Of a DNA stretch of 64,000 bases, positions 1 to 10,255 are shown in pieces. A program made the position numbers and the translations under genes. Under the pieces are notes generated by a model, which saw nothing but the letters and a program-made list of their open reading frames with translations, had not been told where the DNA came from and made no database searches. How positions within the stretch are numbered: position 1 is the stretch's first letter; each line of letters starts with the position of its first letter. Source of the DNA: Argyresthia goedartella (taxonomy: Eukaryota > Arthropoda > Insecta > Lepidoptera > Argyresthiidae); NCBI GenBank assembly GCA_949825045.1, contig OX463829.1:22352715-22416714 (forward strand). The letters run 5' to 3'.

Positions 1-159
1 CACATCAAGACCACCGCCCGCAGGGGCCATCCGATGACCTGTCCACAGAAGTGGACAGAGGCGATTCTTCGGGAAGAGGTCCGTCGACCTGACCCCGACT
101 CCCCACGCCCCAGAAAGGGTGCGTGAGAAGATTATCAAGCAAGCAAGAACGCTATTCGG

Positions 160-2721
160 TCCAAACATTATATGGATGACTATCTAGACAGTGTAGAGAC
201 TGTAGAAGAGGCGCAACAGCTTATTACTGATGTCGGGCGCATTCATGGCGCTGGATGTTTCGACATCAGGGGGTGGGTGACGAATTCACCCGAGTTGAGG
301 GCCATGTTGCCAGCTGTTGAGCCAAACAAAGTCACGCTAGATAGGTTGCCTAACGGAGGTGAGCGAACATTAGGCATGATATGGTGCCCGGAAAGTGACA
401 ACTTTAAATTCGACTTATCATTCAAAAAGTTGCCAGCACCTATAAGTGGAAAGTAAAATCAGGCCCAGTAAGAGGGAATTCCTTCGATTTATAATGAGTA
501 TTTTTGATCCGCTTGGTCTCATTTATCCCTGTGTGATTCAGTCCCGTATCATAATGCAACGTATATGGGGTTCCGGGGTAGCATGGGACGAACAAATACT
601 GGAGGGCGAGGCTGACATGTGGTTTGGTTGGCTGCGTAACTTAAAATTGCTATCAAGTTTAGTCATACCCAGGTGGTATGACATCCAACCAAATGACAAC
701 GTCGAGCTCCACATATTTGGAGATGCCAGCGACAAGGCATACGCGGCTGTCGCGTATTTAGTTGGGCAGAACAGCCAAGGTGAACGCGTTTGCAGTATGG
801 TACTGGGAAAGGCACGCGTGACGCCGTTAAAAGTAGTTTCTATCCCGCGGTTAGAGCTGCAGGCTGCGGTACTGTCATTTAGATTGGCGCAGACGGTGAA
901 AAAGGAAATTCACATCTCCATAGCACTTGAATATCTATGGACTGACTCGAAAACCGTTTTGAATTGGATAAACTCCGATGCGAGAGATTACCAAAAGTTT
1001 GTGTCTCATCGCCTAGCTGAAATAGATAGCCTGTCACGACGAAGCGACTGGCGCTGGGTTTCTTCGAAGGATAATCCCGCCGAGACGAGGCGACCAAAAT
1101 GACCTGGCCTAACGACAAAGGCATGTGGCTCTCCGGTCCGCCATTCCTCTGTAATCCACAGGTACCATGGCCGGAACGCGAGGGTGAAGAGGAAAGCGCC
1201 CCGGATCCAGAGCTCTTAGAGAGGGCGCTAACGACGGTAGAAGCAGAGCTGCCGTTGGTCGACACTACGCGCTTCTCAACGTGGACACGGGCTCTGCGCG
1301 CTGTTGCGCGCGCACTGGCGTTCATTGGTGCATGCAGACGGAAGCAGACGGTGGCGCTGACGGTGGAGAACCTACAGCAGGCTGAGTTGTGCTTGTTGAA
1401 ACAGGCCCAAGCGCAGTCCTTCGGTGAAGAAATGCGTACGCTGAATGCCGGTCGCGCGCTACCGCGGTCTAGCCGCCTTCTAAGTCTTGACCCTATCTTA
1501 TTTGAAGATGGGCTACTTCGTGTCAGAGGGCGGTTGGGGGCCGCAGAAGAGTTGTCCTTTGACGAGAGACACCCAGTGCTACTGGATGGCAGCAGTCACG
1601 TTGCTCGACTGCTGGTACAGCACTACCATGCGCGTGCGCTGCACGCCAATCACGAAACGGTGGTCAACTTGCTGCGAGAGAGATATTGGATAACGCGGCT
1701 GCGATCGACGGTTAAAGCTGTCGTTGCGCGCTGCCAATACTGCAGCGTGCAAAAGGCATGCCCGACCTGTCCGAAGATGGGAGATTTGCCGTCTGTTCGG
1801 CTCACTAGCACACGTCGTGCGTTCGTAAACTGCGGAGTCGATTATTTCGGCCCTATGGAAGTGAGCATCAGAAGGCGTCGAGAAAAGCGGTGGGGTGTAT
1901 TGTTCACCTGCCTAGCTACTCGCGCCGTACATTTGGTGTTGGCTGCATCATTGAGTGCCGATTCCGCTATCCTGGCCTTGCGGCGCTTAATAGCGCGCCG
2001 TGGGCAACCTGCAATGATCCTGAGCGACCGCGGTACGAACTTTGTCGGTGCCGCCCGCGAGCTGCGCGCCGCGCTAAAGAAGATGGAACATGAGCGTGTG
2101 CGTGACGAAGCTATCGCCAAAGGGATTGAGTGGCGTTTCAATCCTCCGGCCGCCCCACATATGGGTGGCTGCTGGGAACGCCTGGTGCGCTCCATGAAGA
2201 ATGCGCTACGGGTGACTCTGAAGGAACGAGCCCCGCGCGAGGAGGTGCTGCACACTCTTCTACTGGAAGCCGAGCTGGTTATTAACAGCCGGCCCCTTTC
2301 CTACACCACAACAGACCACGAGGAGCCTGTGGTGCTCACACCGAACCACCTACTGCTGGGTACGGCCACCGGCGACACACGCCCGGCCCTGTGTAACCCC
2401 GGAGACGTCGATTCGCGGCGCCTATGGAAGAAAGCAAACGCACTGGCAGACATGTTCTGGCGCTGCTGGCGTCGCGAGTACCTGCCGACGCTTCAGTGTC
2501 GTCATAAGTGGGAGAAAGCGTCTCCATCAGTGAAAGTGGGTGATGTTGTGTTAATTGTGGACGGCAATCAGCCGCGAAATATGTGGCCCCGTGGCATAAT
2601 AGACAAAGTGTTTCCGGGTAGTGATGGACAAGTGAGAGTGGTAGATGTAAGGACATGTAAAGGGATGCTGCGTCGACCAGTTGTCAAACTAGCTGTGTTA
2701 CCTACCGACGGTCATGTGTAG
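160..2721 (+). pseudogene. Pao/BEL pol remnant (RT, RNase H, integrase), frameshifted
   Basis: Three reading segments in different frames follow each other. Segment 1 (to 456) holds the RT catalytic box HYMDDY followed by the RT thumb side. Segment 2 (446-1102) is A17/RNase H-like, with a GDASDKAY motif near 720 and a WTDSKTVL motif near 940. Segment 3 (1099-2721, 540 codons) is a long open integrase: an HHCC zinc-binding region (about 1600-1770), then a DDE core whose first Asp is in VDYFGP, second in LSDRGTNF and Glu in GGCWERL, then a C-terminal tail. The integrase frame is open, but the upstream breaks make the element non-functional as read. Frame changes sit near 440-470 and 1090-1100. 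The Pao/BEL call is confident. Confidence 0.88.
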
Positions 2722-2740
2722 CTATCGGTGGAACCCTCTT

Positions 2741-2754
2741 GCTAGGGGGTGGAA
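2741..2754 (+). other. Polypurine tract of the Pao/BEL element
   Basis: A purine-rich stretch (AGGGGGTGGAA at its core) lies 20 bp after the integrase stop, directly before a TG that starts the LTR. This is the expected place for the plus-strand primer of an LTR element. Confidence 0.6.
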
Positions 2755-3123
2755 TGTTAAGGAACACAGTCATTACGAGTTAGGTAGTGAAACATCTGGT
2801 CGCCGAATACACTTTCTGGAATTCTCCACCGGCAGTTTAAGTTTGTATAGTTTTATTATCCTTTAGCTCGTAGTCATTATATTTGTTAGCATTAAGATTC
2901 TATTGTAAATATTTCGCCACTATTGTTGATCTTCTGTGTTAGTATTGTTTCCTTTTGCCGAAAAGGCATACTGTGAGGTGAGGTTTGTGTCGGCGCCTTT
3001 GAGGGCACAGCTGCATTGCAGTTTTATGAGCAGGCCTGCGCACTTAGTCATTAAGTAGAAAACGATTGTGAAGTTTTTGTAATACTACTGTAGTGTGCGT
3101 AGGCCCAGCAACTTTATATTTCG

Positions 3124-3131
3124 ACTATTGT
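3124..3131. repeat. Left 8-bp target site duplication of hAT
   Basis: ACTATTGT, identical to the copy at 6121-6128 on the other side of the element. Confidence 0.93.
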
Positions 3132-6120
3132 TAAGGCTCGACCGAGATGGATTTTTCGTTCTCGGCCGAGACCGAGACCGAGACCGAGAATAAAATAATA
3201 TCTCGGCCGAGACCGAGAGCCGAGAACGAGAATAGAAAAAGCGTGAAATTTTTTTTTTATACTGTTTGCTTTTTAATACACTACTAATTGTTTAACAAAA
3301 TTAATTGTTTTAATAATCAAAGTTAAATAACATTATATTATAACATAAAAAAAGAATTTTTCGGCATTTTCGCCCATCAAAGAATGTCGTCTCTCGTCAT
3401 ACAATTGTCCAGCTTTGCTAAAAAGTTGTTCACTTGCTACGCTAGTAGGCGGCGCAGATAAAAACTTATTTGCTGCGGGCTTAAGCACCTTATAAGGCGA
3501 CGAAAACCAATACTCAAAAATATTAGCATTTCTTTGCAGTCTTGGCTCTCTAAGAAAGCTTTCTAGCGCTATTTCGATCACAGAGCTTGAACTGTATTCG
3601 TCATTGGTCATTGGCTCGTCTTCCAACTCTATCGAATCATGAGCTGCCCATAAGTTGGATTGACTTGTTGCAGCCATGTTTGACGAGTTAGTTGAAGATG
3701 CCCATGTCGTCTCACGAGAATCTGATCCTACATTTTCATTGAGAGTGAGAGTCTCGATAATATGAAGTTTGGCTGAGTTAACTTCGCTTTCAGTTAGATA
3801 TTTAGTTTTAAGCCGTGGATCGATCAGTGTTGCAGTAACTAGTGGCAAACAACTTTTAACAAATGAAAACCGCTGATTAAGTGCATCCAGTACCTTGCTC
3901 TTCATCGTCTCTGCGTGATTTCCAATTTCAGCAATTTCATTATCATCTTCCTGGTCATTAAAGGACTGAATGTTTTGTGTTGGCGCCAATTTTCCATTCA
4001 ACATTGCCACCAACGGTATTACCACTGAAACACAGGACGAGTCGGAAGAGATATCCAACGTGGCTTGGTAAAAGCATTGCAAAACGTTCACTATATCTTT
4101 CATGAAATTCCATTCATCACTGTTAATTTCTAGTATGCCTCCTTTTTCAATACGGTATAGGTTCAAAGCATTTTTTGGCTCAAGCAGTCGTTCCATCATT
4201 AAGTAGGTACTATTCCACCGGGTTTCGACATCTTGAAAAAGCGCATGCTCCGGTAAATTTAAGGTTTTTTGAAAGGTACTTAAATGTCTTCGAGCTTGTT
4301 CACTCCTGTGAAAATGGCCGACTACTTTATGACATTTTTTTATCAGCGTTTCAACTTCTGCAACCGAAAAAATGGCATCATGGATCGTCAACTGCAGAGT
4401 ATGAGCAACACAACCCAACGATGTGAATTCAGCTACTCGAGTGGCGCGGACCATGTTGCGAGCGTTGTCTCGTACAGCCAAGTGAACTTTTTTTGCAATG
4501 TTATAAGTTTAGGCAATTTCTTTGAGTTTTTCTGCTATATAATCGCCAGTGTGGTCGTCTTCCAGAACAGTCGCAGCCAGCACCACTTTAAGGCGCTGTT
4601 CTTTCCGAACGAAATGGGCAGTAAAACTCAGCAGCGAACAAGTTTTTGTAGGATTTGACCATATATCAGTAGTAAAACTTATCCAATCAGCTTTCATTAA
4701 CAGAGATACCACTTTGGCTTGAACCTTTTCATATGTTTCAGGCATTAACTGACTGCAAAAGTATTTTTCGGACTTCAATTTGTATCGTTTTGGCCCAGAT
4801 GGATCAGCGAAATTCAAACGTTTAAATCCTTCACCTGACACTGTAGTATAAGGTTGCATGTCCACAATTATGTAATCCATAATTGCTTTATCAATTCGTT
4901 TGACAATCTGATGATCATCAGGCCATTTTGTTGAAGGCGGATGAGATATTAATTGTTCTATAGTAGGTTGATGCTTTTTATCATTATTATCAATATCAAT
5001 ATTAAGGCGCACGGGCTTTGAAATAGCCGGTTTCAAACTATTTTCGTGAGCAATTTCAGCCAGTTTATTCTCATAGTGTTCATATTCAGATGAATGATAT
5101 TTCGAAAGGTGCAGTTTCAAACCTTTGATAGTCTGATGTTTGGGCTGAGGACTGCCTAATGACACCGTTTTACTACACGACTTACAAGTAGCCTTTGATG
5201 GATGTAATACAATATTTTTTTCATAATATTCCCAAATAGGATATACTTTAGGCATATTTAGTTTTCATCTGCAACAATACAATATTATACCTTCTTAGTA
5301 AACATAAACATTAAACACATTAAATCGAAACAAAACTGAAAAAATAGCACCTGATAAGATTGTTGTTTAAAAAACAAATAAGTCGTTAACTTAGATCAAA
5401 ACCAATTTTCGATTAATTTTACTAAGAAACGGTACCTAACCTACGTATCGTATTTGATTTTAGCAAAAAGCTTTGCAAGTGCTATAGGTACCTATTGACA
5501 AACAAACCATGTGTTTAGTTATTTTTAATTGTAGTTATTTTATTAATTATAAACCTTACGTATTTTCAGCAAAAAACATACGCATAACGTCACAAAACCC
5601 TATCAATCTGTAATATAATTTAATTTACTTATATTTATAAAAACAACTTACCCGCTTTATATTCCACCGCAAAACTATAAGTAATGATCTTGCTTTCACC
5701 AAACCAGTGTAATTAATAAATTTACAAGTATCAACAACAAGTAATCACAGCAAGTAGCAACACAACACTTAAAAGAACTTATTTCAATTTACTGTGTTAT
5801 AACAAACTTCCACTCATTACTATTGTAAACATAAACAATTACAAATACTGCTCGAATGGGGCGAAAGCGGCCGGCCGCAGTTCGCCAGCCGGGACTTCAA
5901 CCAATCACAATTCAGCTCTCTCACGCACTTACACCAATCGACTACGCGCTGCGGCGCGTTGCCACGCGCGGTAAAATTTGAATGCCGATCCGAACAATGT
6001 TACAATCTCGGTCATGACCGAGAATCTCGGCTATAATTAGCCGAGAACCGAGACAAGTTTCTCGGTTGGATTTGTAGCCGAGAATGCCGAGACCGAGACC
6101 GAGATCTCGGTCGAGCCTTA
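3132..6120 (-). mobile_element. hAT DNA transposon with intact ends and 8-bp target duplication
   Basis: The element is bounded by a perfect 17-bp terminal inverted repeat, TAAGGCTCGACCGAGAT at the left and its complement at the right. It is flanked by the exact 8-bp direct repeat ACTATTGT (3124-3131 and 6121-6128), the hallmark length for hAT. Both subterminal regions (about 3155-3235 and 6005-6110) carry many CCGAGA/TCTCGG motifs, which in hAT elements usually serve as transposase binding sites. The body encodes a BED-finger transposase on the minus strand. It inserted into the Pao/BEL LTR, so it is younger than that element. Confidence 0.93.
3333..5255 (-). pseudogene. hAT (ZBED-type) transposase with a single in-frame stop
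   Basis: A 640-codon reading frame is interrupted only by a TAA at 4509-4511 (codon 249); the parts before and after are in the same frame. The N-terminus carries a BED zinc finger with W8, C24, C27, H49 and H54. The middle is the hAT transposase core, including a DNARNM motif shortly after the stop. The C-terminus holds the hAT dimerisation signature SEQLFSKAG (about residues 608-616) followed by YDERRHSLMGENAEK. Length and order fit ZBED1-like hAT transposases. With one nonsense codon and intact element ends, the copy is young but probably cannot make full-length enzyme unless the stop is read through. Resemblance to ZBED proteins could lead pipelines to annotate it as a host gene. Confidence 0.9.
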
Positions 6121-6128
6121 ACTATTGT
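6121..6128. repeat. Right 8-bp target site duplication of hAT
   Basis: ACTATTGT, identical to the copy at 3124-3131. Removing the element and one copy restores a continuous LTR. Confidence 0.93.
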
Positions 6129-6539
6129 CATTTATTCCGTTCAGTTCGACCGAGACCTTCGACGACGCCGCTGGAAGCTCTGCCCGTGCGAGCCTGTTCA
6201 ACTCCCCTAGCTTCAGCGTGCGACGTTCGTAGGTTTTCTTAGTGACAGTGTTGTAGTGCTTCGTTTGAATCCCCCTGTATTCGTGTCTAGGTTAAGTTCC
6301 CTGTGTGTTTATAAATATATTCGTGCTGATTTGTATCCCGTCGTACTTTTATTGGCCCCGCGCCGAAAACTATCCTGGTAGTCTCTTACAAATTTAAATA
6401 AAATATATCTCAGAACCATCATCGCAATGAAGTCTACCAATTAAAAAAAAACGCATTCAAATACGTCCACCCATTTCAGCGCTGACATGCAGACACACAG
6501 ACAGACAGACGCTTCATACTTATAACAATATTTTTCCTC

Positions 6540-6612
6540 TGTGGTTAAAGACAAATGAACTAAACGTCACGCCTTTTCCCATACGGGTTGGCAGAGGCAC
6601 AGTTGTGCCGAC
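6540..6612 (-). mobile_element. SINE tail fragment next to NPRL3 exon 5
   Basis: Read on the minus strand it contains GGCACAACTGTGCCTCTGCC, then a CCGTATGGGAAAAGGCGTGACG-type end. The same tail ends the tRNA-headed SINE at 12885-13078 and recurs near 20265, 29820 and 56405. It begins about 10 bp downstream of the NPRL3 exon 5 donor site. Confidence 0.7.
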
Positions 6613-6621
6613 GACACTCAC

Positions 6622-9570
6622 CATGAGCAGAATCCCATGATACGGCCTCAGCTTCTGCAGACACTTGTCAATGCTCTCCGGTTCGATGATGAGGCCTCGG
6701 TTGTGGATCTGATGCGCCTTGTGTGGCAGGCAGAACGAGAGAAGCACCCATTTGTTGATGCGGACTTGGACTATGCCTGTTAGACGAGATTTGATTTATT
6801 GGACAATACAAGGTGTGTAAAGACAAGCTTATCTAGCCAAATTATATGATCTCCAGTATAAAACATAAACATTTACATACAGGCACTAACATTGCTTCTG
6901 GCCCCACTAGGATACCCTGTGTCGTGGGAACCAGAAACAGCGACATCACACACATAGTATAAACATCCAAAAAGGCCTCGGCCCTCAAACTCCCTCGTCC
7001 ATCTATTGCTCACTTTCAAGCCAATATTAAGCGGTATTATCATTACCAGTAAGAGGGATTATCATTACCAGTCCTTGTAAGCTCTTCAAATACAGCCTTC
7101 ATAGAGCGCGCCAGCGAGCTCCTCTGCAGTATGAGATGGAAGGCAGACTTGGGCCTGGTGTCCATAACCTGATCGAGACTGAATGTGGTGGAACTGACGG
7201 AGTAGCGAGAGTTCTCCTCTTCATCATCATTGTCGCCGGTACTCTCGCTGTCTAGAGTTGAGACCTCGTCGTGGGCTGCTAACTATGCGTGTTAAACAGT
7301 TTTTTGTTAGAATGAGAATTTTGGGCTTGGCAAGGTTTTGTGTGCCCCATATAATAGGTAGGTAATATAGGATAGGGCCTACACTATCTATCAACCACTA
7401 TCACAATCATGCATATCAAAATAACAAAAATAAACAGCAAAGTAAACAAACCTATAATTAGTGTGAGGGTTTAGGTCCATTATCTTTCACTTTCTGAAAG
7501 GATAGATATACTATATCTACAATTTTGGAGAATGCAGTTAGATTAACATTTTGTTGTTGAAGTCCTAAGAATTATGGGTGTCTGATAAGTCACTTTCTGA
7601 GAAGGATAAGTATACTATATCCACAATTTTGGAGAATGCAGTTAGATTTACATTTCATTGTTGAAGTCTTAAAAATTATGGGTGTCTGATAAGTCTGATT
7701 ACCATTATTTTCATTTCCTCAGTCAGGTAAGAGCATCTTTTCTCCTCATGTCTGAGAGCTTTCCCCAGTCTTTTACTCAAGTCATAGTAGCATTTAACTG
7801 TAAAATAATCATAATTTGTTGAAATGAGCAGTATTTATCATCACTGTATGCAATATTTGAACAGCTTAGCAACAAAAAACATCTATGGTATGTAATTGCA
7901 ATAATATGATTATTTGTCTTCCTCACCAATAGAATGGCTGGCCGAAGCCTGCAATGCAAACACAATGTTGATCAATATCATTGCAGCAGTATCATCTTTG
8001 TTGGTGCGGTATGGCAAAAGTGTTGGGTGACCCACAAACCGAACATCATTAACTTTCAGCTCAAATTTCCGGTTGCACAATTCAGGTTTTACGGCAAACA
8101 AGGTGGAGAGCATTTCATCTGTGAAGCCACTGAGTTGACCTGTGAGATAGGACAAATGTGTTATAAACAACAGGGCTTTATCATTGTAGACTAGACTTGT
8201 AGACATTGCAATAAACCATTCTGAATGCCTGAATTGTCAAAACTTTTCAGATTTTCACAATTCTGAAAATAAAATTGTAAAACTCCTATGATGAGAGAAG
8301 TTTTTTATATATTTACAGAATCGTTAAATGACAAATAATTACTAAAAATGGCAAAAAAAGGAAAAACCATAATTAAACTTCAATATTATAGCCACTTTGA
8401 AATTAAAATTGTACCATGTTAATGATTGGAAAATACCATTACTGGCAATATTTTTGTAGGTGTAGAGGACTGTATACAAACTTCCAAGACAATTTTGCTA
8501 TGATCAAACCACATCTGAGTCCAAAGAGGAGGACTGAGGAGTTTCTTGACTGATGGTCAATCTGTGTATGAATTTGTTTTCAAACATACCAGAAGAATAA
8601 AGCTAACAACTATTAATTATTTTATCTACACACATATCATAAACCATCTATAATTCATTCATATTCAATAATTCATAAACCACAAATTAGGACCAGCTTA
8701 ATGATAAACTGTTTTGTTAGAACACATTTCTTATCTGTCAAAATGTTATTATTTCAAAAATCGAATATGATGTTCTTATTACATTAAAATTTAGAAAATC
8801 TCTGAAAAACGAAGCAATTTGATTTATAATATTAAAAAAACAGTGTACCTAATTAGGCTAACTTGTGTGAGGATATCATGGATCTCGCCTGTTGGCTAAT
8901 TTCATAAACCTACACTTGTATTTTAATGCCTTTAATTGTGTAACAGACACATAAACTACTAAAAAAATAAATAGAGATGCAGTAATTTATGAATTAATAT
9001 TTTAATTGCTGGAGGCTTATTGTGAGAAGTAATTAAATAGGTACATTCCAGGGCAGTCTTCAAGACATCTCCTTCACTATTCTTTCAGTCTTGAGATAAA
9101 AGCAAATGTGTTCTAAGATATATACTTAAGAAGATAGTTGATAGGTATATGTTGGCAAGCTTTGAAAAAATAATCTCATTATTGCAGATTTCTTTTAAGT
9201 TTTTGGAAAATTTTAGGTAATACACAGGGGTGGTGAGAGGATTATTATTATTATGACACAGCGCACTTGGGATCATAATAATGTCATATTAACAAATTAA
9301 CAAGCAAAAATTTTATTAATATTTGTGACTGTAAAAATATCTCAGGAGTGAGATTGAAAGGAGCCACTAACCTTTGCAGATGTTGGACGTCTGCGACTGC
9401 GGATTCTGCAGCAAATCCTCCAAATTATTCACTGCGTAAGGATTATGGCGGCCAGATCTTTTCTGCTTGCCCTCAAGTTTGGCTTCAGCGGTGTAAGGAT
9501 AACGGAACAACAGCCTGTCGCCCTTACTGTCCGATTTCACGAAGAAGATGTTCAAAGGGTTTACTTCCAT
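6622..9570 (-). CDS. NPRL3: NPRL3, GATOR1 complex subunit (5' half, five exons)
   Basis: NPRL3 (nitrogen permease regulator 3-like) is a core subunit of GATOR1, the GTPase-activating complex for RagA/B that restrains TORC1 at the lysosome when amino acids are low. Exons, 5' to 3' on the minus strand: 9570-9372, 8139-7927, 7797-7703, 7282-7069 and 6776-6622. All have GT/AG borders and phases 1,1,0,1,0 that close. The 292 visible codons begin MEVNPLNIFFVKSDSKGDR, the longin-like start of the family. They continue with KFELKVNDVRFVGHPTLL and MILINIVFALQA (exon 2), DLSKRLGKALRHEEKRC (exon 3), an acidic linker (exon 4) and LLSFCLPHKAH plus LRPYHGILLM (exon 5). The ATG at 9570 is preferred over an in-frame GTG two codons upstream. 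Family members are near 570 residues, so about half is missing: the C-terminal exons must lie left of position 1 beyond a transposon-filled intron of over 6.6 kb. Confidence 0.93.
6855..6985 (-). mobile_element. SINE2 3' part in NPRL3 intron 4
   Basis: Contains the family marks CATAAACATTTA, AGGATACCCTGTGTCGTGGG and CCAGAAACAGCGACATCACA. These are shared with copies near 38720, 52190, 52738 and, reversed, 63105. The tRNA-like head is missing here. Confidence 0.75.
7495..7692. repeat. Imperfect direct duplication, about 107 bp period
   Basis: The stretch with TACTATATCTACAATTTTGG ... ATTATGGGTGTCTGATAAGT at about 7506-7588 repeats with few changes at about 7613-7694. It lies in NPRL3 intron 3, next to exon 3. 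Confidence 0.65.
8605..8960 (-). mobile_element. MITE family M1 copy in NPRL3 intron 1
   Basis: One end reads TTTTATCTACACACATATCA. The other reads TAATGCC...ACATAAACTACT. The same two ends bound the copies at 18998-19455 and 33339-34553. This copy is diverged internally. The rest of NPRL3 intron 1 shows nothing recognisable. Confidence 0.65.
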
Positions 9571-10255
9571 GGTCACTAAACTGCGTAATTATCTTGAATT
9601 CACACAAAATTGTTATCACCAGCAATTGGTAAACATCGCGTGAGTGGCAGAATTATCGAACTATCAAACCTGCTAATAATAGACATATTTCAGTGCAACC
9701 GTATAAAACCTGAGATTTCAGTAGCACAGACAACAACACTGGAATTATAACAATTTTTCTTTTCTGCATGAATTAAGAAATTCTTTAGTAACTCGGGAAA
9801 GAAAATGTAAAAGGAGAATTGGAGAATGACAGTTGTGTCAGCCCCCTAAACATTTGTTCGAATTAGAGCACTATCGTGAATTCGTGATAGACATATTGCT
9901 CTAATTCGGTCCCCTAGTTTTTTTTATATATATTATGTTTACGGTAGGACTTAATAATTCATGAATGTAATAGCGTTCATTCGTTCATTCCTCACCACAC
10001 CACACCTCGGAATTTGGCTGTCATGAATAGTGATTTTAACGGACTTTACCGAATATTACTATCGACATTAGAACATTTTCGGAGGCTTTTAGAGCAGAGG
10101 TACATAATAGAACGTTTTTATTCTAGCACTTACTTCGTAAATGCCTTTATATTGACGTGAAATTTTGATGTGAAGAGAAAGAGTTGGGTGACAGTCACAG
10201 AGCAATATAAGTGTGACAGTGTTTTACCGAAAAATCTGCAAATAAAAGCGAGGAA
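9571..10255. promoter_or_regulatory. Shared head-to-head upstream region of NPRL3 and ACBD3
   Basis: Only 685 bp separate the two divergent start codons, so both 5' UTRs and both core promoters must lie here unless a distant 5' exon exists. No clear TATA box sits at a sensible distance on either side. A near-palindromic ATCGTGAATTCGTGAT occurs at about 9871-9886. No transposon is recognised in the interval, in contrast to the flanking introns. Confidence 0.55.

Larger units (their letters stand above)
1..6390 (+). mobile_element. Pao/BEL-type LTR retrotransposon, 3' part, decayed and interrupted
   Basis: The window opens inside the pol region of a Pao/BEL element. In order on the plus strand are an RT piece with a YMDD box, an A17/RNase H-like stretch, an integrase, a purine-rich tract and a 3' LTR. 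Reading is broken by at least two frame changes (near 440-470 and near 1090), so no complete polyprotein exists. The first 130 bases match nothing I recognise and may be joined to RT by a deletion. The 5' LTR is outside the window. The LTR is split by a hAT transposon. The insertion sits antisense, probably in an intron of NPRL3, whose next exons are not found here. Pao/BEL assignment rests on domain order and the integrase and RNase H style and is firm; the exact family is not determined. Confidence 0.88.
2755..6390 (+). repeat. 3' LTR of Pao/BEL element, split by hAT
   Basis: The LTR seems to start with TGTTAAGGAACACAG and end with TCTTACA. Without the hAT insert and one copy of its 8-bp duplication it is about 640 bp. 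The right half contains a TATAAATATATT stretch near 6310. The 5' LTR is not in the window, so the ends cannot be checked by alignment; they rest on the TG...CA rule and the polypurine tract. Confidence 0.6.

Noticed and set aside
1099..2721. Free-standing viral or host integrase gene
   Set aside because: It is continuous with RT and RNase H pieces and an LTR, so it is part of a retrotransposon remnant.
3333..5255. Host ZBED gene
   Set aside because: It lies between exact hAT terminal repeats and an 8-bp duplication and has an internal stop.
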